Below are positions 1-5,798 of a DNA stretch of 8,077 nucleotides, in pieces (positions within the stretch are counted from its first letter, which is position 1; the number at the start of each line of letters is the position of its first letter). The notes below the pieces were generated by a model that was not told the origin of the DNA, did no database searches, and was given only the letters and a program-made list of their open reading frames with translations. This stretch comes from Rhodospirillales bacterium. Its GTDB lineage: Bacteria > Pseudomonadota > Alphaproteobacteria > Rhodospirillales > Casp-alpha2. A program made the position numbers and the translations under genes. The DNA lies in assembly GCA_030727885.1 (NCBI GenBank), contig JANRAT010000078.1:1-8077 (forward strand), in the 5' to 3' direction.

Positions 1-1107
1 GTTGATGAAGCTGCAGGCGTTGCGGTCCTTGTCGACAACCGAAATATAGACCGTGCTTTCGTTGAGCGGCATCGAGACCGGCGGCAGCGGGTCCATGGCC
101 CGGCTCGGGTCATAATGTGCGGCCAGTTCTCTGGCATGCGCATCGGACAGCAGCCATTCGACCGGCACGGGAGCCTTGTTGGGATCTGCGCAATAGACAT
201 TGCGGTCCTGATAGGCGAGCCGGCCATATTCGATTTCCCGGTGCAGACGTTCCACCGAAAGCGGATCGACGCCTTTTGTCGGAATGTCCTTCAGCATGTT
301 CAAAAGCAGAAGAGCGATCATTCCCTGACCGTTCGGCGGGCACTCATAGACATCATACCCGCGATAGTTTGTGGATATCGGTGTTACGTATTCGCCCTTG
401 GCATTCTTGAAATCGTCCAGCGTGTGCAGTCCACCCAGCGACTGCAGGAACGAGACGATGTCATCGGCAACCTCGCCCGTGTAAAATGCGTCGCGGCCAT
501 GCTTGGCGATTTTCTCGAGCGTGCGGGACAGTTCCGGCTGGTGATGCAAGTCGCCGACGGCGGGTGTTTTGCCGCCCGGCATGAACACCCGCATGGCGGT
601 CGGGTCATTCTTCAAGACCGAGGCCTGGCTGGCGAAATCCTCGGAAACCCGGGACGAAATCGGATAACCGTTGGCGGCATAATCAATCGCCGGCTTCAGA
701 AGTTCGCCCAGTTCCATGGTGCCGTGATCTTTGGTCAGGGTTTCCCAAGCATCGATGACCCCGGGCACGATAACGGCGTGCGGGGTCTGGCGTTCAATCG
801 TCTTGATACCCTTGTTGCGGTACCATTCAGCGGTTGCTGCAGCAGGCGCACGACCCGAGCCGTTGAAGGCGATCATGTCCTTGGTCGATCCCTGAGGCGC
901 ATACAGGCAGAAGTTATCGCCGCCGATGCCCGTTGATTCCGGCTCGACGACACACTGTACGGCGCATGCCGCAACTGCGGCATCCATCGCATTGCCACCG
1001 CGGCGCAATATATCAAGACCAGTCGCTGTCGCCATCGCATGGGACGTTGAGACCATACCATACTTGCCGTGTGCCGGCGATCTGCCGGGTTTTTCCAAAT
1101 CGCGCAT
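1..1107 (-). CDS. Gamma-glutamyltransferase-family Ntn-hydrolase, partial (C-terminus off the left edge)
   Basis: This is the first 369 codons of a GGT-family amidohydrolase or transpeptidase, read leftwards and running off the window at base 1. Members are proenzymes that cleave themselves before a catalytic Thr and then hydrolyse or transfer gamma-glutamyl or other amide bonds. Visible family features are the N-terminal GMVSTSHAMAT segment (17-27), GGNAMDAAVA (37-46), STGIGGDNF (58-66), FNGSGRAP (81-88), PHAVIVPG, and NGQGMIALLLLNML. The likely self-cleavage Thr is residue 352 (codon 54-52) in ESTVYISVVDKDRNA. The ATG at 1107-1105 is preceded by GAGAGG at good distance. No signal peptide is seen, whereas classical bacterial GGTs are periplasmic, so this one is probably cytoplasmic, like the YwrD/HpxW-type relatives. 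The arginine that binds the glutamyl carboxylate in E. coli GGT (R114) is not at the equivalent position; GSGRAP replaces the usual pattern, so the acyl group need not be glutamyl. About 150-200 residues of the small subunit are missing. It is divergent from the transporter operon. Confidence 0.9.
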   Translation of the reverse strand, partial: MRDLEKPGRSPAHGKYGMVSTSHAMATATGLDILRRGGNAMDAAVAACAVQCVVEPESTGIGGDNFCLYAPQGSTKDMIAFNGSGRAPAAATAEWYRNKGIKTIERQTPHAVIVPGVIDAWETLTKDHGTMELGELLKPAIDYAANGYPISSRVSEDFASQASVLKNDPTAMRVFMPGGKTPAVGDLHHQPELSRTLEKIAKHGRDAFYTGEVADDIVSFLQSLGGLHTLDDFKNAKGEYVTPISTNYRGYDVYECPPNGQGMIALLLLNMLKDIPTKGVDPLSVERLHREIEYGRLAYQDRNVYCADPNKAPVPVEWLLSDAHARELAAHYDPSRAMDPLPPVSMPLNESTVYISVVDKDRNACSFIN

Positions 1108-1187
1108 CAGGGAACCTCTCAGAAATAAATAAGTATTTTAATTACATTGAATTTGATGACCAAAAATACAATGTCTAATTTCGGACT

Positions 1188-1193
1188 ATTATA
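1188..1193 (-). promoter_or_regulatory. Candidate -10 box for the GGT-like gene
   Basis: On the minus strand this reads TATAAT, a perfect -10 hexamer, about 80 bases ahead of the GGT-like start codon. No good -35 hexamer is found 16-18 bases upstream (around 1211-1217), so the promoter may depend on an activator, or the match may be chance in AT-rich DNA. A start site near 1181 would leave the ACATTG/CAATGT inverted repeat in the 5' leader, where a bound repressor could block transcription. Confidence 0.35.
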
Positions 1194-1215
1194 CAACATT
1201 CCGGCACGCAGAGTG

Positions 1216-1245
1216 TTGGCATAACGCGTGACCTTGGGTTAAGCT
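1216..1245 (+). promoter_or_regulatory. Candidate promoter for tctC
   Basis: TTGGCA at 1216-1221 is a near-consensus -35 element. It is followed after 18 bases by TAAGCT (1240-1245), a weak -10 that keeps the key T, A and final T. The -35 overlaps the left copy of the TGTTGGCA direct repeat, so a protein binding that repeat could affect this promoter. The assignment is tentative. Confidence 0.3.
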
Positions 1246-1312
1246 TTCTCCAACTGTGGTTGTTGGCAAAATGCTGCATCACACAGGGTGCTAGAAAAAA
1301 ATATTAATTCAC

Positions 1313-1318
1313 AGGGAG
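1313..1318 (+). promoter_or_regulatory. Ribosome binding site of tctC
   Basis: AGGGAG lies 11 bases ahead of the ATG at 1330. It supports that start over the upstream in-frame GTG at 1288, which has no such site and would put a charged stretch ahead of the signal peptide. The spacing is somewhat long but workable. Confidence 0.65.
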
Positions 1319-1329
1319 ACGACAAAGAA

Positions 1330-2295
1330 ATGCAACGTAAGATTTTTGGCCTTGCCGCCGCGCTGGCCACCAGTTCTGTTGCTTTTGTCGGCCCAGCCAT
1401 TGCGGCTGACATTCCATGTTCCACGGCGAAACTGATTGTGCCATGGAAGCCGGGCGGGGATACCGATCTGGTTTTCCAGGTTGTTTCACGCGCAATCAAT
1501 GAAAGCGGATTTAAGCCACAGCTTCAGCTTGTCCATATTTCCGGACAGAGCGGCAACAAGGCTGCAAAAGAACTCAAAGGCTCGAAGCCTGACGGCTGCA
1601 CCCTGATGGCAATGCACGAAAGCCAGATCACCACGTACCTTGCCGGTCGTGTTGATTTCACGTGGGATGCTTTTGATACGGTTTCGCTGTTGACCTATAC
1701 ACCGTCCGTTCTTGGTGCCAATTCAAAGGCACCGTTTGATGACATGAAGACGCTTGTCTCGTATGCCAAGAAAAACCCGGGCAAGCTGGGCGTCGGCGTT
1801 ACCACGGGCTCAACCAGCCAGTTCTTCAATCTGGTGATCGAAGATCAGACCGGTACCGAATTCAAATACATCCCCTACGAAGGTACGCGCGAGCGTCTGA
1901 CGGCAATCCTGTCCCATAACGTTGATGTGGGCGAAATGAACATTCTGACCGCCAAGAAGTACATTCAGGAAGGTTCCATGAAGGCACTGGGTATCGCCAC
2001 CGAAAAGCGTGACCCGCTGATGCCTGATCTGCCGACCATGAAAGAACAGGGCGTGGACGTTACCTACGGTCTGAACCGTGGTGTTGTCGCACCAAAGGGA
2101 ACGCCTGCGGATGTCATCAAGCATTACGAAGAGGCATTTGCCGCTGCGATGAAAAATCCGGCCGTCGTCAAGCATATGGACGATGCCGGCACGTGGATCG
2201 TTTACAAAAATGCTGCTGACTATAAGGCATTCCTGGAAACGTCCTTCGCTCAGCATCTGAAGGTCGCCAAGAAGATCGGCATGTTTAAAGGCTGA
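1330..2295 (+). CDS. tctC: TTT transporter periplasmic solute-binding protein (TctC/Bug family)
   Basis: This is the extracytoplasmic receptor of a tripartite tricarboxylate transporter. It captures a substrate, usually a carboxylate, in the periplasm and delivers it to the TctB-TctA membrane complex. The 321-residue length is typical of the family. A clear Sec signal peptide is present: basic QRK at 2-4, a hydrophobic core, and AIA before likely cleavage after residue 25 or 26. The mature protein opens with the Bug motif LIVPWKPGGDTD (35-46), whose loop binds the substrate carboxylate in known structures. PYEGTRERLTAIL and NVDVGEMNI match the second-domain ligand region. Cys30 and Cys90 could form a disulfide. 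It is first in the operon and followed by a terminator-like hairpin, which suggests it is made in excess over the membrane subunits. The family fixes the class of ligand only loosely; the substrate cannot be read from sequence. Confidence 0.93.
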   Translation: MQRKIFGLAAALATSSVAFVGPAIAADIPCSTAKLIVPWKPGGDTDLVFQVVSRAINESGFKPQLQLVHISGQSGNKAAKELKGSKPDGCTLMAMHESQITTYLAGRVDFTWDAFDTVSLLTYTPSVLGANSKAPFDDMKTLVSYAKKNPGKLGVGVTTGSTSQFFNLVIEDQTGTEFKYIPYEGTRERLTAILSHNVDVGEMNILTAKKYIQEGSMKALGIATEKRDPLMPDLPTMKEQGVDVTYGLNRGVVAPKGTPADVIKHYEEAFAAAMKNPAVVKHMDDAGTWIVYKNAADYKAFLETSFAQHLKVAKKIGMFKG

Positions 2296-2306
2296 TTGTA
2301 ATTGTT

Positions 2307-2342
2307 AACCGGCTCCGCCATTGGGTGGAGCCGGTTTTCTTT
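2307..2342 (+). terminator. Intrinsic terminator or attenuator between tctC and tctB
   Basis: AACCGGCTCC (2307-2316) pairs perfectly with GGAGCCGGTT (2327-2336). The stem can extend through one G-U and two C-G pairs to 13 bp, leaving a four-base loop ATTG (2320-2323). A T-rich tail, TTTTCTTT, follows. It sits 11 bases after the tctC stop codon. Because tctB and tctA follow at once, partial readthrough is the likely mode; the hairpin would also protect the tctC message from 3' decay. Confidence 0.85.
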
Positions 2343-2368
2343 ATTGAAGCTACGAACGGGTGCCGGAC

Positions 2369-2863
2369 ATGCATCGTATTAATGCCGATGTTGTTATCGC
2401 GTTGCTGCTGCTTATTCTATGCGGCGGACTCTATCTTGATACCCATTTTTACCAGACTGTGCCGGGTGCGATTATCGGCGCGAAAATTTGGCCACGGGTC
2501 GTCACGTTTTTTCTTGGCGGGCTGTCGGCGATTTATCTGTTTCAATCCCTGCAAAAGGGACGCCCTGAAAAATCAGCCGATGATGCAGCGCCGCTGACAT
2601 TTCGCGAGTGGCTGGACGTAAACCGCAATGTGGTTGGCTGCTTTGCCCTTTATGCATTTTTCCTGATGTCCCTGAAATGGTTGGGCATGCTGCTTGGCGG
2701 CATGGCATTCGTGTTTATGACACTGACGTTCCTGGGCCCGAACAACCGCCGCAGCCATCTGATGAATGCCCTGGTGGCGATCGGTGCTATCGGCTGTATG
2801 TGGGCGATTTTCACCTTCGGTCTTGGGGTCATTCTGCCCCAGGGCGAAATTCTGCCACGCTGA
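2369..2863 (+). CDS. tctB: TTT transporter small membrane subunit (TctB family)
   Basis: This is the small, poorly conserved integral membrane subunit of the TTT carrier, which partners TctA in the inner membrane. At 164 residues it fits the family, and about four hydrophobic helices are visible: the N-terminal VVIALLLLILCGGLYLD, then WPRVVTFFLGGLSAIYLF, a paired block from VVGCFALYAFFLM to the FVFMTLTFLG region, and a C-terminal stretch from ALVAIGAIGCMW to FGLGVILP. The WPRVVTFFLGG stretch resembles the 'fP+.v' segment common in TctB. The start is uncertain: GTG at 2360 is in frame three codons upstream, and neither start has a strong ribosome site. ATG 2369 is preferred because AACGGG lies 8 bases before it. 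It lies between tctC and tctA in the usual order, 11 bases before tctA. Confidence 0.88.
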   Translation: MHRINADVVIALLLLILCGGLYLDTHFYQTVPGAIIGAKIWPRVVTFFLGGLSAIYLFQSLQKGRPEKSADDAAPLTFREWLDVNRNVVGCFALYAFFLMSLKWLGMLLGGMAFVFMTLTFLGPNNRRSHLMNALVAIGAIGCMWAIFTFGLGVILPQGEILPR

Positions 2864-2874
2864 GGATATGAACC

Positions 2875-4557
2875 ATGATCATTGAAAATATTCTCGGCGC
2901 ATTCGATGCGGTATTTCATTTAAAGAACATCATTCTGATGTCGGTTGGTGTCGCTGCCGGTCTGGTGACCGGGGCCATTCCCGGGTTCACCATCACCATG
3001 GCGGTGGTTCTGACCTTGCCATTCACCTTTGGGATGTCGGCAGTCGAGGGTATCTCGACGATGATCGGGGTGTTTGTCGGCGGTCTTTCAGGCGGCCTGA
3101 TGGCCGGCGTGCTGACCGGTATTCCTGGGACGCCGTCGTCGGTTGCGACAACGTTTGACGGCTATCCGATGACTCGCGCGGGCAAACCTGGCCTGGCATT
3201 GGGATTGGGTGTCTGGTCGTCTATTTTCGGCGGTATGATTTCAGCTGTATTCTTGATGCTGTTGGCACCGTCACTGGCCCAGATCGGTCTGGAGTTCGGG
3301 CCCTGGGATTATTTCGCCCTGGTTCTGTTTGCTCTGACCATCACCGCCAGCCTTGCCGGCGAGAACATGGTCAAAGGCATTCTTGCCGGTGGCGTCGGAT
3401 TGCTGATTACGGCAATCGGCGAGGACGAGATCAGTGGTGTCGCCCGCTTTACATTCGGCTTTGAGCCGCTGGAACAGGGGTTCGATTTTCTGCCTGTGTT
3501 GGTCGGCCTGTTTGCCTTTAGCCAGCTGCTTTCCGATTTGCGCGACAAGGAACGCGCCAAACAGCCGATGCTTGCCAGTGCAACCAGAATAGCCATCGAA
3601 CATGTGCAGTCGATCAAGCTGATTTTCCACCATTGGAAAACTCTGATCCGCTCCTCATTGATCGGTATTTTCGTCGGTATCCTGCCGGGGGCCGGTGGGA
3701 CGATTGCCAATATTCTGGCCTATGATCAGACCAAGAAGGCGTCAAAACATCCAGAGAAATTCGGCACCGGTGTTCCGGAAGGGATCATCGCGCCGGAATC
3801 CTCGAACAATGCGGTCGAGGGGGGCGCGTTGATCACCATGATGGCGTTGGGGATTCCAGGGGATATCGTCACGGCCGTAATGCTTGGGGCGTTGATGATT
3901 CATAACATCGCGCCCAGTCCGACGTTTATCAGCACCGAACCAGTCCTGGCCTATTCGATCATGGTGTCATTTGCCTTGTCGTTGTTCATCATGCTGGGTC
4001 TGCAGGCCATTTGTCTGCGCATCTTCGTGACGGTTACCAAAGTGCCGATGTACAGGTTGGCAACGGTCATTCTGGCATACTGTGCGATTGGCATTTTTGC
4101 CCTCAACAACATCGTTTTCGACCTGTGGGGATTGTTGCTGTTTGGTGTGCTTGGCTACGCCATGCGCCGATACAAATTCCCGCTGGCACCAATGATTTTG
4201 GGTGTGGTGCTGGGCGATAATGCCGAGATCAATCTGATCCGCGCCCTGGCGACGGATGACAATCTGATGATCTTCATCATGCGGCCCTGGTCATTGTTCT
4301 TTTTAATGATCGCCGCGTTTTCCGTGGCTTTCCCGTGGTTCCAGAAGTATCGCGGCAAAAGGAAGTGGACGCTGTTCTTCTCGCCGATCTTTGCGATGAT
4401 GCTGTCCATCCCGATGTTTATGATGGAGGGACAGTTGCGCCCGATCGTCGGTGCAGGCCTGATCTGTCTCGGACTCTATGTATTGTATAAGCGTTATCGT
4501 AGCGGCTGGGCGCTTGTGCCTGTCGGTGACGATGAGCATCAACTGATAGAAGGCTAA
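2875..4557 (+). CDS. tctA: TTT transporter large membrane subunit (TctA family)
   Basis: This is the main transport subunit of the TTT system, a polytopic inner-membrane protein coupling solute uptake to an ion gradient. Hallmark motifs are present in both halves: GAIPGFT (33-39) and GIPGTPSSVATTFDGYPM starting at residue 82 in the first; ILPGAGGTIANILAYDQTKK around 269-290, PEGIIAPESSNNAVEGGALI from 301, and GIPGD at 326 in the second. About a dozen or more hydrophobic helices are seen. At 560 residues it is longer than typical members of about 500; the excess is a C-terminal extension after about residue 470 containing two or three further hydrophobic segments and a basic linker (KYRGKRK). 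GAGGA at 2862-2866, overlapping the tctB stop, gives an 8-base spacing to ATG. It is followed after 4 bases by the decarboxylase alpha gene, so the two are surely co-transcribed. Confidence 0.95.
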   Translation: MIIENILGAFDAVFHLKNIILMSVGVAAGLVTGAIPGFTITMAVVLTLPFTFGMSAVEGISTMIGVFVGGLSGGLMAGVLTGIPGTPSSVATTFDGYPMTRAGKPGLALGLGVWSSIFGGMISAVFLMLLAPSLAQIGLEFGPWDYFALVLFALTITASLAGENMVKGILAGGVGLLITAIGEDEISGVARFTFGFEPLEQGFDFLPVLVGLFAFSQLLSDLRDKERAKQPMLASATRIAIEHVQSIKLIFHHWKTLIRSSLIGIFVGILPGAGGTIANILAYDQTKKASKHPEKFGTGVPEGIIAPESSNNAVEGGALITMMALGIPGDIVTAVMLGALMIHNIAPSPTFISTEPVLAYSIMVSFALSLFIMLGLQAICLRIFVTVTKVPMYRLATVILAYCAIGIFALNNIVFDLWGLLLFGVLGYAMRRYKFPLAPMILGVVLGDNAEINLIRALATDDNLMIFIMRPWSLFFLMIAAFSVAFPWFQKYRGKRKWTLFFSPIFAMMLSIPMFMMEGQLRPIVGAGLICLGLYVLYKRYRSGWALVPVGDDEHQLIEG

Positions 4558-4561
4558 AAGA

Positions 4562-5074
4562 ATGTACGAGTGGGGGGATGATATTTTCAAGGCGTTCAAG
4601 GAAGCGGGGATAGATCAGGTCGCCTTTGTTCCGGACGCCGGTCACAAGCGGCTGATCAATGCCTGCATCGCCGACAACGATATCAAGGCGATCTCGCTGA
4701 CCACCGAGGAAGAGGGCATTGCGGTATCCGCCGGTGCCTGGCTCGGCGGCAAGAAGTGCGTGATGCTGATGCAGTCGTCCGGGGTCGGCAACTGCATCAA
4801 CATGCTGTCGCTGATCGAAACCTGCCGCTTCCCGTTTGTCGCCTTCGTGACGATGCGCGGTGAATGGCATGAATTCAATCCGTGGCAGATGCCGATGGGC
4901 ACGACCACCAAGCAGGCGCTCGAAACTGCCGGCTGTCTGGTTGATGAAGTCTCCGATCCGCATGATGTCGGCGCACGCGCCGCAGCCGCCCTGCACAAGG
5001 CGTTTGTCGGTCAGCAATCGACAGCCCTGCTGCTGAGCCAGCGGCTCGTTCCCGTCAAAACCTTCGGTAAATGA
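4562..5074 (+). CDS. Thiamine-diphosphate decarboxylase alpha subunit, sulfopyruvate/phosphonopyruvate decarboxylase-like (ComD-like)
   Basis: This is the Pyr domain (N-terminal ThDP-binding domain) of a two-subunit 2-oxoacid decarboxylase. In this arrangement it pairs with the next gene, which supplies the diphosphate-binding domain. The length of 170 residues matches ComD, the alpha subunit of sulfopyruvate decarboxylase (3-sulfopyruvate to sulfoacetaldehyde plus CO2). Visible features are VAFVPDAG (20-27), the activating-glutamate motif TTEEEGIAVSAGAWLGG (47-63) with E50 the likely cofactor-activating Glu, and MLMQSSGVGN (68-77). AGAAGG just before the tctA stop gives a ribosome site 8 bases ahead of ATG. 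The 4-base spacing to tctA ties the decarboxylase to the transported compound. The one-chain phosphonopyruvate decarboxylase is the closest alternative family, so sulfonate and phosphonate substrates cannot be told apart from sequence alone. Codon use is more GC-rich at third positions than in tctC. Confidence 0.85.
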   Translation: MYEWGDDIFKAFKEAGIDQVAFVPDAGHKRLINACIADNDIKAISLTTEEEGIAVSAGAWLGGKKCVMLMQSSGVGNCINMLSLIETCRFPFVAFVTMRGEWHEFNPWQMPMGTTTKQALETAGCLVDEVSDPHDVGARAAAALHKAFVGQQSTALLLSQRLVPVKTFGK

Positions 5075-5084
5075 GGACAGCATT

Positions 5085-5684
5085 ATGAGCCATTGGGCCG
5101 AGAGTTACCCGCTGCATCGCCGCGACGTTGCCAAGACACTGCTGCATGCCCGTGAAGACATGCTGATCATTACCGGACTGGGTTCCACCAACTGGGATTT
5201 CACCGCAGCCGGCGACAGTCCCCGGACCTTCCCGCTGTGGGGCGCCATGGGCGGTGCCGTCTCGATGGGCCTTGGTCTGGCCCTTGCACAGCCCGACAAG
5301 CGCATTCTGGTCGCCACCGGTGACGGCGAAATGCTGATGGGGATCGGCTCGCTGGCGACGGTTGCCGTGCAGGCGCCCAAGAACATGAGCATTTGCGTAT
5401 TTGATAACGAACGTTACGGCGAAACCGGCATGCAGATGACGCATACCGCGACTGTTACCGATCTGGCGCTGACGGCGCAGGGCCTCGGCATCAAGAATGC
5501 TGCCGTGATCAAGGACGAAAGCGAATTGAAGGCCGAGCTGCAAGCCATCACCCATGGCGACGGTCCGATTTTCCGGGTCATCAAGGTTCGCGCCGAGCCG
5601 CTCGACTTCGTGCTGCCGTCCAAAGACGGGGTGCATCTGAAGAACCGTTTCCGAGCCGAACTGCTGGGGCCGGGCGCTGTTTAA
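5085..5684 (+). CDS. Thiamine-diphosphate decarboxylase beta subunit, sulfopyruvate decarboxylase-like (ComE-like)
   Basis: This is the diphosphate-binding (PP) domain that completes the enzyme begun by the previous gene. Its 199 residues are near the usual size of ComE. The ThDP/Mg signature is intact: GDGEM at 79-83, then CVFDNERYGETG with N108 at the expected distance of about 28 residues from the GDG. The upstream region GLGSTNWDF and LWGAMGGAVSMGLGLALA matches the family's substrate and dimer-interface segment. GAGGA at 5073-5077 overlaps the alpha stop and lies 7 bases before ATG, so translation is likely coupled and equimolar. The gap between the two genes is 10 bases. A terminator-like hairpin follows 12 bases after the stop, ending the transporter-decarboxylase unit. 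The substrate is inferred only to be a 3-substituted pyruvate or related 2-oxoacid. Confidence 0.87.
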   Translation: MSHWAESYPLHRRDVAKTLLHAREDMLIITGLGSTNWDFTAAGDSPRTFPLWGAMGGAVSMGLGLALAQPDKRILVATGDGEMLMGIGSLATVAVQAPKNMSICVFDNERYGETGMQMTHTATVTDLALTAQGLGIKNAAVIKDESELKAELQAITHGDGPIFRVIKVRAEPLDFVLPSKDGVHLKNRFRAELLGPGAV

Positions 5685-5696
5685 CACTCATTTTTT

Positions 5697-5727
5697 GTCC
5701 TCCGGGTTCCTGCCTGGAGGACGTTTT
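5697..5727 (+). terminator. Intrinsic terminator after the decarboxylase genes
   Basis: GTCCTCCGGG (5697-5706) pairs with CCTGGAGGAC (5713-5722) through 9 Watson-Crick pairs and one G-U, with a six-base loop TTCCTG. GTTTTA follows. A T6 run also lies just before the stem. The T tail is short, so termination may be incomplete, but the stem is GC-rich and well placed 12 bases after the stop codon. Confidence 0.75.
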
Positions 5728-5744
5728 ACTGATTAGATAGATGC

Positions 5745-5772
5745 TGGAATCAACCGGTATTTGCGCTAGCAT
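5745..5772 (+). promoter_or_regulatory. Weak candidate promoter for the aldehyde dehydrogenase-SDR unit
   Basis: TGGAAT (5745-5750) and TAGCAT (5767-5772), 16 bases apart, are poor matches to -35 and -10 elements, but they are the best pair between the terminator at 5697-5727 and the ATG at 5799. The -10 candidate coincides with the centre of the palindrome at 5760-5779, which would fit repressor control. Confidence 0.25.
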
Positions 5773-5779
5773 GCGCAAA
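5760..5779. promoter_or_regulatory. Palindrome, candidate operator ahead of the aldehyde dehydrogenase
   Basis: TTTGCGC (5760-5766) and GCGCAAA (5773-5779) are perfect 7-bp inverted arms separated by six bases. The site is 19 bases before the aldehyde dehydrogenase start codon. Size and symmetry fit a dimeric repressor site. It is not followed by a T run, so it is unlikely to be a terminator. No matching palindrome was found in the divergent region at 1108-1329. Confidence 0.45.
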
Positions 5780-5798
5780 AATCATCAGGGAGCGAAAC

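Larger units (their letters stand above)
1108..1329. promoter_or_regulatory. Divergent intergenic region between GGT-like gene and tctC
   Basis: This AT-rich gap of about 220 bp has no credible coding sequence and must carry the promoters of both the leftward GGT-like gene and the rightward transporter operon. It holds an inverted pair ACATTG (1144-1149) and CAATGT (1169-1174), a partly interleaved pair GTATTTT (1133-1139) and AAAATAC (1163-1169), two ATACAA copies (1166-1171, 1191-1196), and a direct repeat TGTTGGCA (1214-1221, 1261-1268). These are candidate regulator sites. No regulator gene is present in the window, so none can be assigned. Confidence 0.6.

Noticed and set aside
115..936. 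Long plus-strand open frame opposite the GGT-like gene
   Set aside because: It is antisense to a clear GGT-family coding frame, has no recognisable family features, and arises from codon structure of the true gene.
1261..1280. Possible sigma-54 promoter (TGGC...TGC)
   Set aside because: The GG-to-GC spacing is 9 rather than the required 10 bases, and the flanking consensus is poor. Other GG/GC pairs in the gap also miss the spacing.
1288..1329. Upstream GTG start for tctC
   Set aside because: It would add a charged 14-residue leader before a normal Sec signal peptide and lies upstream of the AGGGAG ribosome site that serves ATG 1330.
5403..5414. Apparent loss of the second Asn in the ThDP motif (DNE instead of NN)
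   Set aside because: N108 is present at the right distance from GDG, and the second Asn is variable in split decarboxylase beta subunits, so this is not evidence of inactivation.
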